Of a stretch of 7,934 nt of DNA, positions 1-6,253 are shown one piece after another. Both the position numbers and the translations under genes were made by a program. A model generated the notes under the pieces. It saw only the letters and a program-made list of their open reading frames with translations, made no database searches and was not told the DNA's origin. Source of the stretch: DASZXJ01 sp035545895 (lineage in GTDB: Bacteria > Planctomycetota > Phycisphaerae > Tepidisphaerales > Tepidisphaeraceae); assembly GCA_035545895.1 (NCBI GenBank), contig DASZXJ010000020.1, forward strand, positions 1 to 7,934, given 5' to 3'. Position 1 is the stretch's first letter. The number at the start of each line of letters is the position of its first letter.

Positions 1-1681
1 TCTCAGCGGCTTTGCAGATTCGGTCGCGAAGGTCCGCGATCTGCTCGCCCATCGCGAGGCTTTGCTCTTTCAGCACCGCCGGGTCAATGGCGATGCCGCT
101 GGCTTCCATATCGACCAGAACGTCGATGAGCGGAGTCTCGACTTCATCACTTAGCTTCTGAAGCTCTGGAATTTCCTTAAGCCGGGCACTGAGATATTCA
201 TAAAGTCGCCAGGCAATGTCCGCATCCTCAGAAGCATACGTCGCGACCTGGTCCAGCGGAGCTTTGACCATGCTGATCTGATTCTTGCCTTTACCGATCA
301 ATTCGGCGGTGGCGATCTTCTTGAATTTCAAAAACTCCTCGGCCAGCCGGTCGATTCCATATTGCATGCGCGACGCATCGAGCACAAAGGCTGCGATCAT
401 CGAATCCATCTCCACGCCGCGAACTGGTGCCCCCGCCTGCCGCATGACGGCTAAATCGTATTTGAGGTTGTGACCCACCTTTTTGATCTTTTCATTCGCC
501 AGAATCGGGCGCAGGTCTTTTAGCACCCGCTCAGCCGACAGATGAACCGAATCCACCGGCCCGAGCACGGGAACGTAATGCCCGCACCCTGCCTTCCAAC
601 TGAAACTCATGCCAATCAGGTTGGACTGCATCGCACCCAACGCATCGGTTTCCGTGTCAAAGGCGAATCGTTCCTGCCGGCTCAGTTCCTTGATGAATTC
701 CTTAAACTTCTCCTCGGTGTCGATCAGTGAGTATGTACAATTTGCATGGGTCTGAAGTTCGACTGCCGGCGCCTGTAATTCCGAAAACAGGGTTTCAGCA
801 AACGTCTCGGGCTTGCGCATGCCGGGCAATTGATCAAGCCGGGCGACCAGGTTTTTGAAACCCAGTTCAACACAATTTTTCCGCAACGCGTCGATGTTCA
901 GTCCTTTGAATTCACAGGCCACCGGATCGAAATCGAATTCGACATCGGTTTTCAAAGTCACAAGTTGCCGGGTGATGGGCAGCAGATTCCCGAACTTTTC
1001 GAAGTTTTCGCGAAGCTTTGGCGTTAAGTCGTCCAGATGTTGGAGAATCGCCTCGGCTGTGCCGTATTGTTTGATGAGTTTACACGCGGTCTTTTCGCCC
1101 ACGCCTGGAATGCCGGGCACATTGTCGATGTTGTCGCCCATCAGCGTTTGAATTTCGATCGCCTGGGCCGGGGTGTAACCGACTTTGGCCTCTAATTCAT
1201 TGGCTCGCAGCACCTCGTTGGCCTGCACATCATACAGATGCGTCCTCTCGTTCATGATCTGGCGCAGGTCTTTGTCCTTGGAGACGATGAAGACCTCAAA
1301 GTCCTGCCCGGTGAGTTTTCGCGCCATGGTGGCCATCAGGTCGTCGGCTTCGAAACCGTGCTTGACGAAAATCGGCACGCCCGCGTCGGCAACGACTTGC
1401 AGAATTCGCTTGGCCTGTGGAGCGAAATCCTCGGGGGCTTCCTTTCGGTTGGCTTTGTATTCAGGATATATCTCGCGACGAAAGACTTCCGAATCGCTGC
1501 TGTCGATGGTCATTGCCAGATAGTCCGGCTTGCGCTGCTGGATCAAATTCAGCAGCATTTGGACAAAAACGAAGGTGGCCTTGGTCGGCTCGCCGGTGGG
1601 CGAGGTCAGGTCGCGAAACGGGGCATAGTAAGCGCGAAACAGTTGTCCGTGGCCGTCAATGATGTAGAAACTCTTGGGCAT
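1..1681 (-). CDS. polA: DNA polymerase I, N-terminal 560 residues (partial, runs off left edge)
   Basis: Family A DNA polymerase, which fills gaps and removes RNA primers and damaged strands in the cytoplasm. My own translation is open from the ATG at 1681 to the window edge. Residues 1-230 form the 5'-3' exonuclease (FEN) domain: IIDG with D9, the YPEYKANRK segment near 72-80, EADD (E111, D113, D114), SKDKD (D136, D138), and the helix-3-turn-helix GDNIDNVPGIPGVGEKTA at about 182-199. Residues ~320-500 form the 3'-5' proofreading domain with all catalytic residues present: D342/E344 in DTET, N405/D409 in HNLKYDL, and Y482/D486 in YASED. The spacing matches E. coli D355/E357/D424/Y497/D501. 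The polymerase domain begins near residue 512 (TPLIDVLVDMEASG) and its remainder lies outside the window. The start fits the family's usual N-terminus; no clear Shine-Dalgarno is visible. The gene starts 41 bp after the GT-C/TPR gene on the same strand, so co-transcription is possible. Confidence 0.97.
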   Translation of the reverse strand, partial: MPKSFYIIDGHGQLFRAYYAPFRDLTSPTGEPTKATFVFVQMLLNLIQQRKPDYLAMTIDSSDSEVFRREIYPEYKANRKEAPEDFAPQAKRILQVVADAGVPIFVKHGFEADDLMATMARKLTGQDFEVFIVSKDKDLRQIMNERTHLYDVQANEVLRANELEAKVGYTPAQAIEIQTLMGDNIDNVPGIPGVGEKTACKLIKQYGTAEAILQHLDDLTPKLRENFEKFGNLLPITRQLVTLKTDVEFDFDPVACEFKGLNIDALRKNCVELGFKNLVARLDQLPGMRKPETFAETLFSELQAPAVELQTHANCTYSLIDTEEKFKEFIKELSRQERFAFDTETDALGAMQSNLIGMSFSWKAGCGHYVPVLGPVDSVHLSAERVLKDLRPILANEKIKKVGHNLKYDLAVMRQAGAPVRGVEMDSMIAAFVLDASRMQYGIDRLAEEFLKFKKIATAELIGKGKNQISMVKAPLDQVATYASEDADIAWRLYEYLSARLKEIPELQKLSDEVETPLIDVLVDMEASGIAIDPAVLKEQSLAMGEQIADLRDRICKAAE

Positions 1682-1722
1682 TGCATCAGATTGTATGCGA
1701 AGGCGTCAACAAAATAAGGACG

Positions 1723-3543
1723 TCATTTCGCTTGCGGCAGGTTGTCCAGAAGTTGCCTGGCGCGCTGCGACGATTCATCGGCCGGCTGGGTGGTGGCAAG
1801 GTCTTTCAGCAGAACAACTCCCTGCTCCCGCCGGTCGGTTCTCAACAGTGCGCTGGCCAGATCAAGCCGGGCAGTGCGATTGGCTGGATCCAACTCAATA
1901 GCCTTGGTGAATTCCTCAATTGCAAGATCGATTTGGCTATCGCCGGCCAATGCAATCCCAAGATTGGTGTGGGCCTTCGGATCGTTGGGATTGAGCTGCA
2001 CAGCTCGGCGGGCAACGGATTCAGCCTGCTTAAATTCACCTTTTTCAGTCAAAAGCAACGAAAGGTTCACCCAGGCTGGCTGCAGATCCGCATTTTGTCG
2101 TATGGCCTTTTGATATTGCGAGATGGCCTGGCCGGTCTGGCCGATCGATGCGAATATGGATGCCCGATTGAACGGATTGGTCCCGCGAATTCGCTGCGGA
2201 ATGCAATGTTCTCCGAGCATCATCAGGCCAATCGCAAAACACGCGGCCAGCCCAGCGAAGGATATTCGACCCCATCTTTTCTCATTCACCGTTTGAGGTA
2301 AATGAACAACCGCGGCCGCGGCAAGCGGCATGAGCAACGGCACGGCAGGCAGTCGATATCGGCCGAATAAAATGAATGCCGCGATCGCCAGCGAATAGAT
2401 CGCCAGCAACATCAGCAAAATCACGATTTGTGGACGGCGGTCCCAAACAATTGCAGCCCCTGCCATTCCCATCGAGAAGATCAATCCAAAACCAAGCACA
2501 TGGTCCAGCGCTCGAAGCAATAGCGAAAAAACAATGTGCCGATCGTGAATGTCCGCATCGGCGATTTCAGTGTCCGACCAGAACATCGCGATTTTCTTTA
2601 GAGTCAGCTTGAACCACCCCCATGGATTGGCAGCCATTTCCGTGAGCGTACGGTATGTCCAATAGCCGGACACTTCGGACAAAGTCAGATGACGTCCGGT
2701 CGCTTCTTCGGCGAGTTCGACTGCGTCCTGCTGTTCATAAAGCAAATCCCCCCGGCCGGGCCGAAGGGGGAAATAGATTCCGTCCGCTTTCGCTGAGTTT
2801 CCATAATAGAAATTCGCGCCAAACTTCGCGGTCGTGAGATGGAACTTACCGCCCACCAGGCTGTTGCGAAAACAGACCGGCAGGACGATGCACGATATGC
2901 CGATCAGCAGCATGATTGAAGAAACTGCCCGCTGTCTCATGGGTATCGATCGAAGCTGCCACCCAATCCAAATGAGAATCGGAAGGACAAACGCGAGCGC
3001 ATTTTCGCGCGTTAGCGCAAAAACTCCGATGATCAGGCCACAGCTCAGCCAAACCTTCGGGCGTGATCGGCTCAAAGCGCTTGCCAGACACCAGAGCATG
3101 GCCGCGACCAATGGTGGGTCGAGCACGGTCTTATCAACCTGCAAATCATAAGAAATAGCCGGTGGATAGATCGCCATGAGCAGCCCACCCAGCAAGCCGG
3201 TCAAAGGATCAAACAGTTTTCGCCCCGCCAGTGCGAGCAATCCGCAACCGGCGGATCCGATCAGCGCCTGCGTCATCAGGAGGTTGTTGAGGTTCCACCC
3301 AGAAACCTTCTGAAACACCGCCAACAAATATGGATAAAGCGGCGATGGATAAAACACGTCGTGCCCGATCCAATCACCTCGCGCAATGGTATCGGCCCAT
3401 TTGAGATAGGCGGTTCCATCGCCTCCGACAGAATCAAGATGCGGGTCGCCATTGATCTGGTAAAGAACCACGAGCCGCATCAGCAAGGCGACAAGAAACA
3501 CGGTTCCAAAGATCGCGGCTGGATGAAGTTTGCGAAGGTTCAT
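1723..3543 (-). CDS. GT-C type membrane glycosyltransferase-like protein with C-terminal TPR repeats
   Basis: This 606-residue integral membrane protein resembles the PMT_2/ArnT-like group, which uses polyprenyl-phosphate sugars on the outer face of the inner membrane. About eleven hydrophobic segments are visible, e.g. residues 9-30, 88-106, 114-132, 142-158, 165-197, 206-224, 340-366, 372-393, 397-414 and 427-445. The first large loop has the acidic motif LDSVGGDGTAYLKWA (D37, D42), where GT-C enzymes keep a catalytic Asp. An FGRYRLPAVPLL motif lies at about 393-404, which I know from this family. After the last membrane segment, residues ~456-590 form about four TPR units (for example WVNLSLLLTEKGEF, AHTNLGIALAGDSQID, ARLDLASALLRTDRRE), a protein-interaction surface. 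Donor and acceptor cannot be read from the sequence; O-glycosylation of proteins, lipid glycosylation or exopolysaccharide assembly are all possible. It is divergent from icd and is followed by polA. The ATG has no strong Shine-Dalgarno. Confidence 0.85.
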   Translation of the reverse strand: MNLRKLHPAAIFGTVFLVALLMRLVVLYQINGDPHLDSVGGDGTAYLKWADTIARGDWIGHDVFYPSPLYPYLLAVFQKVSGWNLNNLLMTQALIGSAGCGLLALAGRKLFDPLTGLLGGLLMAIYPPAISYDLQVDKTVLDPPLVAAMLWCLASALSRSRPKVWLSCGLIIGVFALTRENALAFVLPILIWIGWQLRSIPMRQRAVSSIMLLIGISCIVLPVCFRNSLVGGKFHLTTAKFGANFYYGNSAKADGIYFPLRPGRGDLLYEQQDAVELAEEATGRHLTLSEVSGYWTYRTLTEMAANPWGWFKLTLKKIAMFWSDTEIADADIHDRHIVFSLLLRALDHVLGFGLIFSMGMAGAAIVWDRRPQIVILLMLLAIYSLAIAAFILFGRYRLPAVPLLMPLAAAAVVHLPQTVNEKRWGRISFAGLAACFAIGLMMLGEHCIPQRIRGTNPFNRASIFASIGQTGQAISQYQKAIRQNADLQPAWVNLSLLLTEKGEFKQAESVARRAVQLNPNDPKAHTNLGIALAGDSQIDLAIEEFTKAIELDPANRTARLDLASALLRTDRREQGVVLLKDLATTQPADESSQRARQLLDNLPQAK

Positions 3544-3560
3544 CTTCAGTTCAGAGACGT

Positions 3561-3588
3561 TTGAGCTTTATCGACAAATCCGCATAAT
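3561..3588 (+). promoter_or_regulatory. Candidate sigma70-type promoter for icd
   Basis: A -35 TTGAGC (3561-3566), a 16-bp spacer and a -10 CATAAT (3583-3588) lie in the 86-bp divergent gap. They predict a start near 3595 and a leader of about 35 nt for icd. The -10 matches 5 of 6 consensus bases and the -35 matches 4 of 6. I found no equally good promoter for the opposite-strand GT-C/TPR gene in the same gap. Confidence 0.45.
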
Positions 3589-3617
3589 CGCGGCGTCAAA
3601 ATTGAATCATCTTCAGC

Positions 3618-3622
3618 GGAGA
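3618..3622 (+). promoter_or_regulatory. Shine-Dalgarno GGAGA for icd
   Basis: GGAGA sits 7 nt upstream of the ATG at 3630 and supports that start. It is the clearest ribosome binding site in this window. Confidence 0.7.
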
Positions 3623-3629
3623 ACAGCAA

Positions 3630-4928
3630 ATGGCCAGCGCTCAAGGCGACACGATTACGATCAGTGGCGGGAAACTCAGCGTTCCAGATCATCCGGTCGT
3701 TCCTTTCATCGAAGGCGATGGCACGGGCCCGGATATTTGGCGCGCCAGCGTCCGCGTTTTCGATGCAGCCATCGAAAAATCATATGGTGGAAAGAGGAAA
3801 ATTGCGTGGCATGAGGTTCTGGCGGGTGAAAAAAGCTTTAAGCAACTGAACACCTGGCTGCCGGATGAAACCGTTGAAGCATTCAACAAATACCTCGTGG
3901 GAATCAAAGGCCCGCTGACGACTCCAGTGGGCGGCGGCATTCGTTCGCTGAATGTCGCCCTGCGACAGATGCTCGATCTGTATGTCTGCCTTCGCCCGGT
4001 TCGATATTTCAATGGCGTGCCTTCGCCGGTCAAACGCCCGGAAAAAGTGGGCATGGTCATCTTCCGCGAAAACACGGAAGATATTTACGCCGGCATCGAA
4101 TACACCGGTGGCAGTGCGGAATCGCAAAAAGTGCTCGATTTTCTGTCGCAGAACTTCCCCAAGGAATTTAAGAAGATTCGCTTTGGAACAAAGGATGCCG
4201 CCCAAGGTTGGCAGAGCCGATTGGAATCAATCGGGGCTCCCAAGCGCGATGTGAGCGTGCAGGTGGGTATTGGCTTTAAGCCGATTAGTTACCTTGGAAC
4301 CGAACGGCTGATCCACAGCGCGATCGGTTACGCGGTAAAACACAAGCGCAAGAGTGTCACGCTGGTGCACAAAGGCAACATCATGAAGTTCACGGAAGGC
4401 GCTTTCCGTGATTGGGGATATGCGGTCGCGAAGCAGTTCTACGGCGCGACCGAAATTGATGGCGGGCCCTGGTGCAAGCTGCCCAATGGAATCGTTATCA
4501 AAGACTCCATTGCGGACATCACGCTTCAGCAGATTCTGACTCGTCCAGAGGATTTTGACGTCATTGCAACACCCAATCTCAACGGCGACTACCTCAGCGA
4601 CGCTCTCGCCGCCCAGGTGGGTGGCATCGGCATTGCGCCGGGCGGAAACATCAACTACATCACCGGCCATGCGGTCTTCGAAGCCACCCATGGCACGGCT
4701 CCGAAATACGCCAACCAGGATGTTGTCAATCCCGGTTCGGTGGTGCTCAGCGGCGTGATGATGCTCGAATACATGGGCTGGCAGGAAGCAGCCGACCTGA
4801 TTATTAAGAGCCTTGAAAAATCGATCGCCGCCAAGACAGTGACCTATGACTTTGCCCGGCTGATGGAGGGCGCCAAACAGGTCAAGTGCAGCGAGTTCGC
4901 AACCGAGATGATCGGACACATGAAATAG
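3630..4928 (+). CDS. icd: Isocitrate dehydrogenase, NADP-dependent (type I, homodimeric)
   Basis: This cytoplasmic TCA-cycle enzyme oxidatively decarboxylates isocitrate to 2-oxoglutarate, yielding NADPH. Its 432 residues are close to the usual length (E. coli 416) and the match runs end to end. Substrate site: GGGIRSLNVALRQ with S106, N108 and R112, then R122, R146 and Y153 (in FRENTEDIYAG), and K248 in HKGNIMKFTEGAF. Metal-binding acids are D296 (KDSIAD), D320 and D324 (NLNGDYLSD). Cofactor residues equivalent to E. coli K344, Y345, V351, Y391 and R395 are all present (K359, Y360, V366, Y406, R410), which marks NADP rather than NAD use. S106 corresponds to the E. coli Ser113 phosphorylated by AceK, though no kinase gene is in view. 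The segment before FEATHGTAPKY (GGNINYITGHAV) is two residues longer than in E. coli. A good promoter and Shine-Dalgarno precede it. It is divergent from the GT-C/TPR gene and convergent with tyrA. Confidence 0.97.
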   Translation: MASAQGDTITISGGKLSVPDHPVVPFIEGDGTGPDIWRASVRVFDAAIEKSYGGKRKIAWHEVLAGEKSFKQLNTWLPDETVEAFNKYLVGIKGPLTTPVGGGIRSLNVALRQMLDLYVCLRPVRYFNGVPSPVKRPEKVGMVIFRENTEDIYAGIEYTGGSAESQKVLDFLSQNFPKEFKKIRFGTKDAAQGWQSRLESIGAPKRDVSVQVGIGFKPISYLGTERLIHSAIGYAVKHKRKSVTLVHKGNIMKFTEGAFRDWGYAVAKQFYGATEIDGGPWCKLPNGIVIKDSIADITLQQILTRPEDFDVIATPNLNGDYLSDALAAQVGGIGIAPGGNINYITGHAVFEATHGTAPKYANQDVVNPGSVVLSGVMMLEYMGWQEAADLIIKSLEKSIAAKTVTYDFARLMEGAKQVKCSEFATEMIGHMK

Positions 4929-4958
4929 TCGAAATAAATGTAGATGTTCCGACTTTTT
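4927..4958 (+). terminator. Weak intrinsic terminator candidate after icd
   Basis: AGTCGAA (4927-4933, overlapping the icd stop codon) can pair with TTCCGACT (4947-4954) with one bulged base and a 13-nt loop, followed by TTTT. The stem is short and only moderately GC-rich, so termination may be partial. A much stronger hairpin lies at 5183-5219. Confidence 0.35.
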
Positions 4959-4970
4959 CATCAATTTTTC

Positions 4971-4999
4971 TTGACTATACATGTTTTTATCGGCATACT
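4971..4999 (+). promoter_or_regulatory. Candidate sigma70-type promoter inside the icd-tyrA gap
   Basis: TTGACT (4971-4976, 5 of 6 consensus), a 17-bp spacer and CATACT (4994-4999, 4 of 6) lie in an AT-rich patch after the icd stop. The predicted transcription start is about 5006. No plus-strand gene follows, since tyrA ends on the opposite strand at 5225, so any transcript would be short and would end at the hairpin at 5183-5210. Confidence 0.4.
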
Positions 5000-5005
5000 T
5001 CCGCC

Positions 5006-5220
5006 TACATTTCGATGGCGTGAGGCAGTTGGTCGGTGCAAATTGAAAGAGGTTGATTTTCAAAATTTTAAGCCGTTTGAACCATAAAGCCCTTTCTGGA
5101 TCATTCCATCCAATGGCGTGACCGGGACGGTTAAGAATATCTGCACCATGGGTGCAACAATCGTTGAGGGCGGGAAAATGCATCGGGCGAGCTGGCAACA
5201 GCTCGCCCGAATTGTTTTTG
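5006..5220 (+). ncRNA. Candidate small structured RNA between icd and tyrA
   Basis: This is a prediction from sequence only. The interval has no convincing coding frame but has a promoter-like sequence just upstream and a strong terminator hairpin at its end, giving a transcript of about 215 nt. It contains nested complementary segments: GAAAG 5045-5049 with CTTTC 5092-5096, enclosing GGTT 5051-5054 with AACC 5080-5083 and CAAA 5061-5064 with TTTG 5076-5079. Further hairpins are TGACCG/CGGTTA (5119-5133) and TGCACC/GGTGCA (5142-5156). A second GGTGCAA at 5035-5041 could compete for the same TGCACC. The 9-mer ATGGCGTGA occurs twice (5015 and 5113). I do not recognise a known RNA family; a 6S-like housekeeping RNA or a long icd 3' UTR are alternatives. 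Confidence 0.35.
5183..5219 (+). terminator. Strong intrinsic terminator, perfect 12-bp stem with GCAA tetraloop
   Basis: The left arm 5183-5194 (TCGGGCGAGCTG) pairs perfectly with 5199-5210 around a GNRA-type GCAA loop, followed by ATTG and TTTTT (5215-5219) on the plus strand. Read on the minus strand, the hairpin lies 15 nt after the tyrA stop and is followed by a weaker TTTT a few bases on. It may therefore work in both directions, ending tyrA as well as plus-strand transcripts from icd or from the promoter at 4971. Confidence 0.85.
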
Positions 5221-5224
5221 CAAT

Positions 5225-6175
5225 TTATTCCCCGGAATTGCTGCTTTCGGACCGACTGCGGCGTTTATTGGCAGCATGGTCCAGCCATTGGCGGAGTTCC
5301 TCGGACTGCTGGGGATTAAGCATCTGCTCAAGGCGGTCAAGCTGACTCCGTAACCGGCCCAGCACACCCCGCAGGTTGTCCACGTTGTCCAACAGAATAT
5401 CCCGCCAGAGCGCTCCATCCCCTCCGGCAATGCGCGTGGCATCCAGAAACCCTTTGCCCGCCAGAGGCAAGGCCTGATCCGACTGCATCGCCACCAGGGC
5501 CGCTGCCACCATATGCGGGAGATGACTCACCTCCGCCAGCATCCGGTCATGATCGTCGGCACTCAAACGCGTAGTCCTCATGCCCAGCTCCTGCCAGAAC
5601 GATTCCAGCCGGCCCAGCGCATCGGAATTCGTAGCTGAATTGGGAGTGGTGATGCATAGCGCTTTTTCAAACAGGTCCGACCGGGCGGCTTCGATGCCCT
5701 GCTTTTCACTGCCGGCCATGGGATGACTTCCGATGAAATGAACCGATTTGGGCAAGGACTCTGCAGCCCATCGGACCACCGACCGCTTGGTGCTCCCAAC
5801 ATCTGTAATGATTGCACCCTCTTTGAGAATTGGGGCAATCTGGGCAAGGATGTGGGGGAAAACCCCTACCGGCGTGCAGAGAATGACCAAATCGGCATCC
5901 CGCGCAGCTTGGGCGGCGTTGGTTTCGATCTGATCGATCGCCCCTCGTTCCCGGGCACGCAATAACGTGGCCGGCCTATGACCGTAACCCATTATACTGC
6001 AATGACTTGACTTTGATTTAACCGCCAAGCCGATTGATCCGCCCAGAAGTCCCACCCCTATGATACTCAAGCGTTGAAAGGTCATGGTCCGATAAAACTC
6101 TTGTTGGCCGCGTGCGGCCAAAGGATGACGGGCGCTTGGCGCGGTGTCAAGAAAACTTGATTTCGCCGTTGCCAT
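5225..6175 (-). CDS. tyrA: Prephenate/arogenate dehydrogenase (TyrA family)
   Basis: Catalyses the oxidative step of tyrosine synthesis, converting prephenate to 4-hydroxyphenylpyruvate or arogenate to tyrosine, in the cytoplasm. From the first ATG it has 316 residues. Residues 36-51 carry the dinucleotide-binding GVGLLGGS (G40, G42, G45). Catalytic-domain motifs follow: TDVGSTK (S128), FIGSHPMAGSEKQG (H151), DDHDRMLAEVSHLPH (H209, H218, H221) and GFLDATRIA (R248). The residue after strand beta2, usually Asp in NAD-dependent forms, is Gly in GYGHRP (63-68), followed by His and Arg, which suggests NADP use. Substrate choice is not evident. No ACT or chorismate mutase domain is present. The first 30 residues do not look like the family, and Met31 (6085) would give a typical 286-residue protein. 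The upstream ATG, however, has AGGG 5 nt before it, so the start is unsettled. It has a basic, Ser-rich tail and is divergent from accA. Confidence 0.93.
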   Translation of the reverse strand: MATAKSSFLDTAPSARHPLAARGQQEFYRTMTFQRLSIIGVGLLGGSIGLAVKSKSSHCSIMGYGHRPATLLRARERGAIDQIETNAAQAARDADLVILCTPVGVFPHILAQIAPILKEGAIITDVGSTKRSVVRWAAESLPKSVHFIGSHPMAGSEKQGIEAARSDLFEKALCITTPNSATNSDALGRLESFWQELGMRTTRLSADDHDRMLAEVSHLPHMVAAALVAMQSDQALPLAGKGFLDATRIAGGDGALWRDILLDNVDNLRGVLGRLRSQLDRLEQMLNPQQSEELRQWLDHAANKRRSRSESSNSGE

Positions 6176-6232
6176 TCATACCCTATTTCCGTTCAGTCAG
6201 CGCCATATAAATTCCGTGGCGAATTCGTAAGG

Positions 6233-6252
6233 CGGCCGTTTTTAACCGGCCG
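6233..6252 (+). promoter_or_regulatory. GC hairpin abutting the accA start codon
   Basis: CGGCCG (6233-6238) and CGGCCG (6247-6252) flank an 8-nt loop TTTTTAAC, ending one base before the ATG at 6254. The arms are palindromic, so this could be a 6-bp RNA stem that affects ribosome access or a pair of DNA sites for a dimeric regulator. No Shine-Dalgarno precedes the ATG. A TATAAA at 6206-6211 could be a -10 box, but it lacks a convincing -35. Confidence 0.35.
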
Positions 6253-6253
6253 A

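Noticed and set aside
1238..1717. Plus-strand open frame of 159 codons opposite polA
   Set aside because: The minus strand here encodes the polA FEN domain with its catalytic residues, so the plus frame is a shadow.
1681..2301. Plus-strand open frame of 206 codons opposite the TPR region
   Set aside because: It is antisense to the well-formed TPR repeats of the minus-strand gene, with no recognisable motif.
4227..5198. Long minus-strand open frame of 323 codons antisense to icd
   Set aside because: It overlaps the strongly conserved icd gene for most of its length, its translation resembles no family I know, and it reads like codon-bias shadow of icd.
5118..5345. Plus-strand open frame of 75 codons starting in the icd-tyrA gap
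   Set aside because: It reads straight through the strong terminator hairpin and then antisense to tyrA, and has no convincing ribosome site.
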